Below, piece after piece: positions 1 through 7,807 of a stretch of DNA of 13,915 nucleotides (its first letter is position 1; every line of letters starts with the position of its first letter). Under the pieces are notes generated by a model that worked only from the letters and a program-made list of their open reading frames with translations, was not told the origin of the DNA and did not search any database. The DNA lies in assembly GCA_020056205.1 (NCBI GenBank), contig JAGVIF010000105.1, positions 1-13,915 of the forward strand. Reading direction: 5' to 3'. The stretch comes from Lentisphaeria bacterium. Its GTDB lineage: Bacteria > Verrucomicrobiota > Lentisphaeria > Victivallales > GWF2-50-93. Position numbers and translations under genes: made by a program.

Positions 1-141
1 GAGAGCGCTGAATCATGCTGCAAACGGCTTAAAAAGCGCGGAATATTTGTAAGATGGTTCGGATCCCCGTTGACATCCAAATTCGTCCGCGTAAGCATCG
101 GAACGGAAAAAGACATCAGGACGCTGTTGAAGGAAATATAA
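1..141 (+). CDS. hisC: Histidinol-phosphate aminotransferase-like, C-terminal 46 residues (partial)
   Basis: Frame 1 is open from the left edge to a TAA at 139-141 and gives 46 residues. The segment GIFVRWFGSPLTSKFVRVS followed by IGTEKDIRTLLKEI matches the end of the small domain of class I/II PLP aminotransferases of the HisC type, where a 'GI-VR-F' strand is followed by an 'R-(S/T)-IGT' strand and a final helix. HisC converts imidazole acetol phosphate and glutamate to histidinol phosphate in the cytoplasm. The catalytic lysine and the PLP site lie outside the window, so a related aminotransferase such as a CobD- or aromatic-type enzyme is possible. The stop is 10 bases before the next start, and the next gene's ribosome binding site overlaps this stop region, so the two are probably cotranscribed. 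Confidence 0.72.
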   Translation, partial: ESAESCCKRLKKRGIFVRWFGSPLTSKFVRVSIGTEKDIRTLLKEI

Positions 142-151
142 GGAGTGATTT

Positions 152-1087
152 ATGGCGCGTTTTATCAATATTGCAACAATTCATTTTCAAGTTTCTGAAC
201 GGGGAAACGACCCTCAGCAGACGGCGTTAGCCCAATTCAGGGAAGCGGAATTGAGACTGGACGGCGCCGGGGTTGATCTCGTCGTTACCTGCGAGGGAAT
301 GGAGTCTGTCGGACAGACCATGAAGCAGGCGGAAAACGCGAAACGTCCCGGACCAATGTTCAATGCCTACCGTGATTTTGCCATGCGCAACAGTTGTACC
401 ATTGCCGGATCCATCAAATTGGAAGACGGCGGCAAAGTATACAACGCGCTGGTTTTCATCGGGGCTGACGGTGACTTGCTTGGGGATTACCGGAAGGCTT
501 TTCCAACACAGGGGGAATTGGAACAAGGGCTTTCCGCCGGTAACGGCGCAAAGGTAGTTGACACTCCGGCAGGACGGCTCGGCGGGGTGATTTGTTTTGA
601 CTTGAATTTCGACGAATTGCGGGATGCCTACCGGACGCTGCGTCCGGATGTGCTATGTTTTTCCAGTATGTTTCATGGTGGGCATTTGCAGCAAAACTGG
701 GCATATCAATGCCGGTGCTATTTCGCCGCCGCCTGTAAAGACAACACCAGCGATATTCTTGATCCGCTTGGACGGATTGTGAATTCAACCAACTTTTATA
801 ACAGAATTGCGTGGGCGAGAGTCAATCTTGACCGCTTCTTCATGCATCAGGATAAAAACAATATCCGCTTCCATGAGATACGACGAAAATATGGCAACAA
901 AATACTTGTTGATGTCGCGTCTGACTTGGGGACAGCCGTTATGTACAGTCTGACGGACGAGATTTCCGCGCCTGAAGTGGCAAAGGAATTCGAACTCGTC
1001 GAAATTGACGATTACTTCGCCGCTTCCCGCCGGAGGATATTTGCGCCGTTTTTGAAACCGCATTTGAATATGGACAGTATCCGGTAA
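152..1087 (+). CDS. Carbon-nitrogen hydrolase (nitrilase superfamily)
   Basis: This 311-residue protein has the complete Glu-Lys-Cys triad of the nitrilase fold: Glu48 in VVTCEGMES, Lys115 in GDYRKAFPTQGE and the nucleophile Cys148 in GGVICFDLNFDELR. Family members hydrolyse or condense amide or nitrile C-N bonds through a Cys thioester. Length is normal for a single-domain cytoplasmic member, and no signal peptide is visible. The start is supported by AAGGAG at 140-145, 6 bases before the ATG. The last 90 residues (HQDKNNIRFHEIRRKYGNK onward) are charged and not the usual end of a well-known subgroup, so the substrate (amide, carbamoyl compound or nitrile) cannot be named. It follows a HisC-like gene closely, which suggests cotranscription but does not show the pathway. 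Confidence 0.88.
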   Translation: MARFINIATIHFQVSERGNDPQQTALAQFREAELRLDGAGVDLVVTCEGMESVGQTMKQAENAKRPGPMFNAYRDFAMRNSCTIAGSIKLEDGGKVYNALVFIGADGDLLGDYRKAFPTQGELEQGLSAGNGAKVVDTPAGRLGGVICFDLNFDELRDAYRTLRPDVLCFSSMFHGGHLQQNWAYQCRCYFAAACKDNTSDILDPLGRIVNSTNFYNRIAWARVNLDRFFMHQDKNNIRFHEIRRKYGNKILVDVASDLGTAVMYSLTDEISAPEVAKEFELVEIDDYFAASRRRIFAPFLKPHLNMDSIR

Positions 1088-1130
1088 AATAATCCTGAAC
1101 CCGCGACGGATTTAACATATACTGCATAAG

Positions 1131-1231
1131 GCTGAATTGTGAAAATTGTGGAGGGTCGGACTTGTCCGACCGGAAATTGGAGTTTTGCAATTGCCTCAAT
1201 AAAACGATGCCAATAGCGATATCGACCCCGA
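1131..1231. repeat. Intergenic palindrome plus shared tail and degenerate hexamer tract (element A)
   Basis: The 189-bp spacer between the hydrolase and the beta-helix gene holds three motifs in a row. First is a near-perfect palindrome at 1154-1171 (GGTCGGAC, TT, GTCCGACC). Second is the tail GGAGTTTTGCAATTGCCTC at 1179-1197, which recurs in diverged form at about 10071-10090 and 13172-13190. Third, 1205-1231 reads as degenerate hexamers (CGATGC, CAATAG, CGATAT, CGACCC, CGA). The palindrome could fold in RNA, but no T-run follows, so it is not an obvious terminator. It looks like a REP-type or decayed mobile sequence; that reading is inference. Confidence 0.6.
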
Positions 1232-1276
1232 AAAAAATAGCAGTTTCAAAAAACAGACAAATGAGGTAAGATAAAA

Positions 1277-3451
1277 ATGACATTTTCGGAAAATGATTTT
1301 ATTGTTGCGCCGCCCAATGGACGGAAAACAAACAGCCGCAAGAAATTATCTGCCGGTCGCGAGACGTTTCCGTCAGTTGAAGCCGCCAGGGATGCCATCC
1401 GGCAGCTCCGAAAAAGAGGCAAATGCCCGGGAGAAGTGAATATATGGATTAGAGAAGGCGTTTACGCGTTGAATGAAACCATGATTTTCACTCCCGAAGA
1501 TTCCAATGCGTGTTACAAGGCATATCCGGGAGAAAAAGTGGTTTTCTCCGGAGGGATTTCCGTAGAAAACTGGCAGGAATCGAAGCTGGGGGAAAAACGC
1601 CTCTGGACCGCCGATGTCTCCAAGATTACAAAAGATAAAGGAACATTTAAACAGCTCTTTATATGCGGAAGGCGATGCTCCCGCACTCGTTTCCCTAAAA
1701 CCGGCTTCCTGAAGCTTGGAGATTTGACACCGGAAATCAAGAAAGAACTGTTAGACGGAACCGATAAGGTCATTATTGGACGGAAAGATGAGTTGCCGCA
1801 GATCAGGAGTTTTAAAAATGTCGAACTGATCGTGCTGCATTTCTGGATAGAGGAACGCCTGCCAGTATCCTCCTTTGATCCGGAAACCGGGATAATCACA
1901 TCTTCCAGACAAAGCAGATTTTGTGTTTCCGGCGATAAAAACATCGGGTATCTGGAGAATATTGCCGAAGCGCTCACCGATGCGGGAGAATGGTATCTCG
2001 ACGAAGATAAAGCATTGCTGTATTACCTGCCCCGCAAGCACGAAAAGAGCGGCGAAACCCGCGCTGTTGTTCCGGTATTGAAGCAACTGCTCCGGATTGA
2101 CGGCGACCCGCATAAAAATAAATTTGTCGAAAATCTGAAATTTGAAAATCTGGAGTTTGAGTATTCCGCCTGGATTCAGCCCGACTGGGGGGCGAAACGC
2201 TTCAATCCGAACCTTCCGCGTTCCAAATGGCGGATAAACAGCGCCTGCAAATGGGATCAGGAACGACCGTCGAAAAAATCAAAACTCTATGGGGCGATGC
2301 CTCAGGGCGCTGTTGATATTCCGGGCGTTATTTATCTGGAAGGCGCTAAAAACTGCGCGATATCCGGATGCGGACTCCGACATCTCGGATGGTACGGCAT
2401 TGAACTCGCCGAAGGCTGTTCCGGCAATCATATTATCGGCAACACCATTTGCGATATGGGCGCCGGAGGTGTCAAAGCCGGCGGCGCAAAAGACATTGTT
2501 CATAAAAACGAATTGACCTTTAGTAACGTAATAAGCGGCAACCATATCTTTGCCGGCGGACATGTGTACATGAGCGCGCTGGGTATCGGTTTGTTTCACA
2601 CTTTCGGCAACTTGGTCGCCCATAATCATATTCATGACTTGAAATACACGGGTATTTCCTGCGGCTGGGTCTGGGGATTCGGCGGCAACGTAACCCGTGA
2701 AAACCGCATCGAGAAAAATCACATCCATCATATAGGGGATGGCTCTCTGAGCGACATGGGCGGTATTTACCTGCTCGGCGTTCAGCCGGGAACCAGAATT
2801 GCCGGCAACCTGATCCATGACATCAGAAAATATTATTATGGCGGCTGGGGAATTTATACCGACGAAGGCAGTTCCCATCTTGTCATAGAAAATAATATCT
2901 GCTATAACCTTGACAGCCAGGGTTTTCACCAGCATTTCGGCAGAGAAAACATTATCAGGAATAATATTTTTGTTTTCGGCAGGGAAGGCGCGGCGGCGCT
3001 GACGCACGGCACCGCAAGAAATACCGGATTCGAGCATCCCGGCGTCAATTCCACCAGCGCGGTTACATTTTATAACAACATATTTGTCACCGACGGCGCG
3101 CCGTTCTTTTTCAACCCCAATAAAACAGGCACGGCTTACCTGAAAAAAGAGTTTTTCTCCGACCTCAACCTGTTCTGGGATATTTCAAAAAAGAATATAT
3201 TGCTCGGCATCGGCTCATTCGAAAAAATCGAAACAAAATACGGCCTGAAAAAGTGGCGCAAACTCGGATTTGACTTAAAATCCCTGCTGGGCGATCCCAA
3301 ATTCAGAAATCTCAAAAAATTCGACTTCCGGCTTAAAAAAAATTCCCCGGCATTCAAGTTGGGATTCAAGCCGATTGACACGACCGATGTCGGCCCGGCA
3401 CCGCGTCAACCTACATTTAAAGCTAAGGAATTTCAAATAAAGAACGCGTAA
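1277..3451 (+). CDS. Right-handed parallel beta-helix protein, possible glycoside hydrolase (GH141-like)
   Basis: The protein has 724 residues. The N-terminal part shows the entry motif of secreted polysaccharide-active beta-helix proteins: FPSVEAARDAIRQLRK (31-46), VNIWIREGVYALNETMIFTP (54-73), PEDS (73-76), then AYPGEKVVFSGG (82-93) and FKQLFICGRRCSRTRFP (124-140), equivalent to the common 'RQLFVNG-RA-RAR-P' strand. Residues about 350-610 form successive PbH1-like coils rich in N-x-I/I-x-G-N turns (CAISGCGLRHLGWYGIEL, NHIHDLKYTGISCGW, NNICYNL). These features recall GH141 and related proteins acting on plant or algal glycans; activity is inferred from fold only. Oddly, there is no signal peptide. 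The start is supported by GAGG at 1263-1266, 10 bases before the ATG, and an in-frame earlier export signal is not visible. Confidence 0.82.
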   Translation: MTFSENDFIVAPPNGRKTNSRKKLSAGRETFPSVEAARDAIRQLRKRGKCPGEVNIWIREGVYALNETMIFTPEDSNACYKAYPGEKVVFSGGISVENWQESKLGEKRLWTADVSKITKDKGTFKQLFICGRRCSRTRFPKTGFLKLGDLTPEIKKELLDGTDKVIIGRKDELPQIRSFKNVELIVLHFWIEERLPVSSFDPETGIITSSRQSRFCVSGDKNIGYLENIAEALTDAGEWYLDEDKALLYYLPRKHEKSGETRAVVPVLKQLLRIDGDPHKNKFVENLKFENLEFEYSAWIQPDWGAKRFNPNLPRSKWRINSACKWDQERPSKKSKLYGAMPQGAVDIPGVIYLEGAKNCAISGCGLRHLGWYGIELAEGCSGNHIIGNTICDMGAGGVKAGGAKDIVHKNELTFSNVISGNHIFAGGHVYMSALGIGLFHTFGNLVAHNHIHDLKYTGISCGWVWGFGGNVTRENRIEKNHIHHIGDGSLSDMGGIYLLGVQPGTRIAGNLIHDIRKYYYGGWGIYTDEGSSHLVIENNICYNLDSQGFHQHFGRENIIRNNIFVFGREGAAALTHGTARNTGFEHPGVNSTSAVTFYNNIFVTDGAPFFFNPNKTGTAYLKKEFFSDLNLFWDISKKNILLGIGSFEKIETKYGLKKWRKLGFDLKSLLGDPKFRNLKKFDFRLKKNSPAFKLGFKPIDTTDVGPAPRQPTFKAKEFQIKNA

Positions 3452-3579
3452 AAAAAAACAAGAATATGACGGATAGTAGTACGGATATCTTCGGGGCAAA
3501 AGCAGGCACGGGCTTGAATCAATGGCCATGGAAGATATAGATACATAACCCGCAACAACTTATAAACAGGACATATCAT

Positions 3580-6168
3580 ATGATGAAAAAATATTACACT
3601 ATAATTTACGCGGCATTTTTCCTGTTTTCAATTATCTTCCTCCAACCGTCATTGACTGCGCAGGAGGCAAAACGATATAAAACTGCAGTCTTGTCTATAG
3701 CCACGCCATTAAACACCGAAAATAAAGACATTCAGTCAATCGCCGCGCTCTGTGAAGCCAAGCTCATGGGGGCATTCGCATCAGACAATAGTTTCCAATT
3801 AATTGAAAGGCAGGCGATTGATAAAATCCTGCGCGAATATGAAATGTCGAATTCAAACTCACGGATTGATCCGATCAAATACGGACAAATGCTTGGCGCC
3901 GACATTCTTATATTCGGCCGTATATTTGAAAGCGTAAAAGATACCAGATGTGAGATTAAGGCCGTTCAAACTTCAATCGGAACCATTTTAAACAATTCCA
4001 TGTCCTCTGTTCCGGAGCCCATTGATAAAAACGTTAGCGAGTTAATTGCCGGATTTAAAAACAATGTCGGGTTATCTTTGGCAGAAATAAAGAAACGAGA
4101 GGGACTGCCTTCAGCTTCAATAATATCCATAAAAAACACAAGCATTATCCATCGTTTGGACTACCTTGAGAATGTCCTTAAAGAAATAATTGAAAAAGAC
4201 ATCATAAAATCCGGCAATTACAGGCTTCTTCCCAGAAGACATACCGATATCCTCCGCAAGGAAACAGAATTCTCATACGGAGGATTCACTTCATGGCAGG
4301 AATCCGTCCTCGCGGAAAAAGCAGATCTCGTTCTTTCAGTTGAATTTGAAGAAAAGCCATCTTCCGGAATATCTTTTGAAGATACACCAGTATTGGTAAA
4401 GGTTGCATTTTCTTATCGGGATGGCAACTCCACGATGATAGAAGAATCTGGCGCTAACGCCGGGATAAAGACCATATTTGACACAATTTCCTTGAAAACC
4501 AGCCTGGAATTATGCAAAAAAGGCAATTCTCCGGTCAATTCTCCCAAAACGCCTGAGACAAAAACAATTGAGGCCGCGATTCTAATTCAGGAGTTCGTAA
4601 AGCAACTTTATGTAACAGAGCATGTTGGCGGAGACAATTACTGGGAGTACGACTATGAGAATATGTCTGAAAATAATATTGAACTCCTCAATAAGGCTCT
4701 TTACCTTGATCCGAGTATTTCTATAGCCAGATACTACTTGGCCTCTCTTCTGTCTTTCAAAGCTAATTACACAAATGCTCCACCGCTTGAACAGGCTGCT
4801 GACGAATTCGAAATATTCATTCTGTCAAATCCTTCAAAACCCATTATGATCAGAGCCTGCCACAGACTCGCATCGTGCTATGAACTGTTAATCCATAATT
4901 ACCGCGTGTCTGTGGGTGAATTAAAATATCCAAGCTGGATGAATAAAACGCAAAACCAGCCTCAGCTCAGCGATATTGAGAAAGGAAAATTACGATTAAA
5001 GCTGAATTTCTGCCGCAGGAGAATCATTGAAATCCTCAAACTCCGGCTCTCCATAGATACCGAAAACAGGATGACATTTCTATATCTGCCTGTATGGATT
5101 TTCGGAAAAGATGGAACTAAAGATGCGGCGGTTTTATCAGACTGGTTTAATTTTGTTGACAAGACATATGGAAAGGATCACGCAAAAAAAACTATTAATT
5201 GCCCCCTTTTCGATGCGGCCTTATATCTTTATGAAGTCGGCGCCCCTCGGAAGGCTCTTGAATTTTATGAGCGCGCCTTAAAGGAGCACAAACACGATAA
5301 ATCCGACGACCTCACCCTGCTTGCAAAGATATTTACCGCGCTTGGAGAAAAAGATAAAACGACAGAATTGCAGAATAATTTCCCCAAGGACACTGAAGAA
5401 TATAGAAAGCGTGAAATAATTGAGGAGCAACAGATTTACTCTCAGTATCTAAAATGGCCTGTCAGTGTGCCAGCCGCAGTTTTCCCTGCGGAATTGCTTT
5501 TAAAAATGCCATGGAAGTTCAATCCGCTTAATAATGACGAATACGTCCTTGCAATGGAAAAAACGGACGGCAAATATTTTATTTTCACAGGAAAAGGCAT
5601 GTCAAATTCGACCAACTGGGGACAGAAAGAAGGGAGATATTTAAGTGGTTTTAAGACGTATCATTCTTATACTTGGGACGGCAGAACTGATAAATTCCTC
5701 CCTTTTTCAATTGATAAAACCAATAACGGTTTTCATGTAACATCTGTCCGGAAACTAAATGATATTTTATGGCTCGGCACAACAAATGGAATTGTAAAGT
5801 TGAATCCCAAAAACCTTTCGGGGCAACTCCTTGCCGAAAAAGACGGGCTTCCCGCCTCGGAGATATTAAGTTCCGCCATAATTGACGGAAATTTGTGGTT
5901 CGGCCCATCTTATCGAAAATCAGCGGAGGACATGCCTGCGATAATATTCTCCTTGGATCCGAACAGCTTAAAAGTCAACACCTACTTTAGTTCAGAAAAA
6001 CACGATCCCCACAATGCTGCCATAAAAGAAATAATCTCATGGAAAGAGAAAGTCTTGTTCTCAGGAGGAAGGTCTGGAGCCTTGATAAAGATACCGGCTC
6101 AGTTACCAATTGTCATCCTAAAAGCTTGGGTGAATTCTATAATGTTAATGATGCGCTCTATTATCTAA
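3580..6168 (+). CDS. Exported CsgG-like/TPR/propeller protein, 5' part of a frameshifted gene
   Basis: The 862-residue frame starts with a clear Sec signal peptide (MMKK, hydrophobic stretch to about residue 20, likely cleavage after SLTA at 27). Residues about 33-120 resemble the CsgG/TolB-like periplasmic fold: KTAVLSI, then QLIERQAIDKILREYE and GADILIFGRI. Residues about 195-258 look like a second copy (NYRLLPRRHTDILRKETE, KADLVLSVEFE). Residues about 365-440 and 550-600 are TPR-like helices (LLNKALYLDPSISIARYYLA; ALEFYERALKEH). From about 640 a beta-propeller begins (ILWLGTTNGIVKLNPKNLSG, NLWFGPSY). After residue about 830 the frame leaves the propeller and ends in an unrelated tail (IVILKAWVNSIMLMMRSII), while the propeller continues in the frame of 6039-7193. 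The true product is probably about 1200 residues. It is likely periplasmic or envelope-associated; function unknown. A possible AGGA precedes the double ATG. Confidence 0.7.
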   Translation: MMKKYYTIIYAAFFLFSIIFLQPSLTAQEAKRYKTAVLSIATPLNTENKDIQSIAALCEAKLMGAFASDNSFQLIERQAIDKILREYEMSNSNSRIDPIKYGQMLGADILIFGRIFESVKDTRCEIKAVQTSIGTILNNSMSSVPEPIDKNVSELIAGFKNNVGLSLAEIKKREGLPSASIISIKNTSIIHRLDYLENVLKEIIEKDIIKSGNYRLLPRRHTDILRKETEFSYGGFTSWQESVLAEKADLVLSVEFEEKPSSGISFEDTPVLVKVAFSYRDGNSTMIEESGANAGIKTIFDTISLKTSLELCKKGNSPVNSPKTPETKTIEAAILIQEFVKQLYVTEHVGGDNYWEYDYENMSENNIELLNKALYLDPSISIARYYLASLLSFKANYTNAPPLEQAADEFEIFILSNPSKPIMIRACHRLASCYELLIHNYRVSVGELKYPSWMNKTQNQPQLSDIEKGKLRLKLNFCRRRIIEILKLRLSIDTENRMTFLYLPVWIFGKDGTKDAAVLSDWFNFVDKTYGKDHAKKTINCPLFDAALYLYEVGAPRKALEFYERALKEHKHDKSDDLTLLAKIFTALGEKDKTTELQNNFPKDTEEYRKREIIEEQQIYSQYLKWPVSVPAAVFPAELLLKMPWKFNPLNNDEYVLAMEKTDGKYFIFTGKGMSNSTNWGQKEGRYLSGFKTYHSYTWDGRTDKFLPFSIDKTNNGFHVTSVRKLNDILWLGTTNGIVKLNPKNLSGQLLAEKDGLPASEILSSAIIDGNLWFGPSYRKSAEDMPAIIFSLDPNSLKVNTYFSSEKHDPHNAAIKEIISWKEKVLFSGGRSGALIKIPAQLPIVILKAWVNSIMLMMRSII

Positions 6169-7193
6169 CCAATTCGAATTTCTATACTGTCAGGAACAGC
6201 AGTCAGTTAATCCTATCAGAACCATTATTTAATATTCTGCATATCCCCGACATTAACCGTTCAAAATCTCCCGACGCTCAAAGCTGCATATTCATGTATA
6301 ATGTAATCCCGCCTTCCGCGCCAGCGCCCGCGCCAGTACCCGCGCCAGTGTCCACACCAGTGTCCAATCTGCTTGATGGATATGAACAACAAATACCGAT
6401 AGCAATAGGCGGTGATGGCAAGATGATTTGGTTTTGCCGAAAAAATACAATAGCCGCTTATGATCCCGAGAAGGATAACTGGTATGGTACTGTATCCTCT
6501 AATGATGTTTCTTCTGCTTGCGAAATCGTATTTATAGATGATGAGGTTTGGCTGCTTGGATACAATCAGCCATGGTCTGTGAAAAAACAGTCCTTCTTGA
6601 ATAAAATGATAGAGATGGGGCTTTCAAAAACAACTGCTGAATTCCGAAAAGAATATCTTGAACTGATCAGAACTTTCGGGCCTGAATATGAAGGCGTGTA
6701 CTATGTGTCAAAAAAAGACTATGAAAAAGCTATCCGCTGCTTTGACGATTCAATACGACTTGAGCCGAATAATGTCCTTCCATATTTCAGGAAAGCCGTA
6801 TGCCTTAGAAGCTTGAATCCGGCCAGATTTGACGAAGCCATAAAGATATATGATGAAATAATAAAGAAATTTGATTCCTCGGCCATAAGAAGAATTGCTG
6901 AAAGCGAAAAACTCGGAGCCTTATTCTACGCAAAACGTTATGAGGAAGTCATAGATTTCGGATCCGACATCTCTAACTACCGTTTCTTTTCTTCGACGCT
7001 TGAATATCCCGTAAAAGCCTGTCTTGAATTAAAGAGGCCTGACATGGCAAAAGCAATTATTGACAAATACGAAACCACTCTTCTGGCAGCCAGCAAATAT
7101 GCATTTGTAAAAAGAGTCTCCATTGACCAATGGCAGTTCCGCAATCTTGACAAAGATGATATTTCAGAACTTAAAGGAATGATCTCAAAATAA
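6039..7193 (+). pseudogene. 3' part of the frameshifted propeller/TPR gene
   Basis: Homology-like content begins at about 6072 (VWSLDKDTGSVTN), which is the expected propeller strand after FSGG in the preceding frame, so the ATG at 6039 is unlikely to be a real start. Further propeller blades follow (KMIWFCRKNTIAAYDPEKDN, DDEVWLLG), interrupted by a Pro/Ala/Val-rich linker at about residues 92-109 of this frame. The C-terminal half is TPR-like: YYVSKKDYEKAIRCFDDSIR, LEPNNVLPYFRKAVCL, ARFDEAIKIYDEIIKKF. The frame ends cleanly at 7193 with TAA. Joining the two frames needs one base added near 6070-6072. Because both halves remain long, open and family-like, a sequencing or assembly indel or a very recent mutation is more likely than an old pseudogene. 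Confidence 0.65.
6318..6365 (+). repeat. Four tandem 12-bp units encoding a Pro/Ala linker
   Basis: Four 12-bp units follow each other exactly: GCGCCAGCGCCC, GCGCCAGTACCC, GCGCCAGTGTCC, ACACCAGTGTCC. In the frame of the downstream half they encode APAPAPVPAPVSTPVS, a flexible Pro/Ala linker between propeller segments. The tract is much more GC-rich than its surroundings. Unit number could vary by slippage without disturbing the frame. Confidence 0.85.
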
Positions 7194-7470
7194 TCGGTGC
7201 CAGTATAAGCTACATCTTGTATTGTAGCATGTTGCATTTATATTATTGCATTCGATGTTTTTAGGGACTATCCGGGTCAGAGTTCATACTCTGAAATTCA
7301 AACGGGTTTCTGATTTGCGAAATTCGCGAATAGAGGGTAGGTTAGGGGCATGGTTGCGATTAATACAAGATACGACTCCAAAGGTCAGCTCACCGAAGCC
7401 TACGCCCACGACAAAGACGGCAAGGCGAACTACGTCTATGGCTATGATGCAATCGGGAATCGCCTGAGGA

Positions 7471-7492
7471 GTAGCGCAAGCCTCCGGCTTGC
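7471..7492. repeat. Palindromic repeat inserted in frame in the RHS fragment
   Basis: The 22-bp stretch begins GTAGCG and contains CAAGCC, TCC, GGCTTG. The reverse complement of the intergenic sequence at 13139-13160 is the same over 22 bases with one difference (a T in place of one C in the loop region). In the RHS frame it encodes SSASLRLA, which replaces the usual sequence between two YD repeats. Confidence 0.75.
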
Positions 7493-7743
7493 AAGCGCGG
7501 ATTTCTCTTACAACGCTCTGAACCAGATGACCAATCCCGGATATAAATACGACGCCTTCGGCAATCTCATCAAAACTCCCGACGCCGAATATTCTTACGA
7601 CCTGCACGATCGCCTCTGCGAAGTTCGCAAGACCGACGGAACGGTGGTTACATATTCATACGATCCGCTTGGACAAAGAATTGCATCAGAAGAGATAACA
7701 ACGAAACACACGAAATATTTGATGAGCGGAATGGTTGAGGAAG

Positions 7744-7781
7744 GACGACAAGTCGTCTCTGATACCGCCGCCACCGGCGGC
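7744..7781. repeat. Two adjacent short palindromes in the RHS fragment
   Basis: GACGAC, AA, GTCGTC occupies 7744-7757, and GCCGCC, ACC, GGCGGC occupies 7767-7781. Both are perfect-arm hairpins separated by 9 bases. They lie near the end of the RHS fragment and downstream of manC on the opposite strand. No T-run follows on the - strand, so they are not clear terminators for manC, although they could slow or block transcription by structure. Confidence 0.6.
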
Positions 7782-7807
7782 CAACAGGGCGATATCCGCA
7801 AAGAATT

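Noticed and set aside
2279..3037. A 252-residue - strand frame opposite the beta-helix gene
   Set aside because: It is antisense to strong PbH1 repeats; long antisense frames are expected in such regular coding DNA, and its sequence resembles no family.
6054..6075. Programmed ribosomal frameshift in the large exported protein
   Set aside because: An AGGAGG-like stretch is present, but there is no slippery heptamer or downstream hairpin that I can see; a single-base indel explains the break more simply.
7209..7228. Hairpin GCTACA / TGTAGC after the propeller/TPR gene as a terminator
   Set aside because: The stem is only 6 bp with an 8-base loop, and no T-run follows; the evidence is too weak to list it.
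7246..7467. Small + strand frame of 73 residues before the RHS fragment
   Set aside because: It has no ribosome binding site or domain and overlaps the RHS frame, which has the clear YD-repeat signature.
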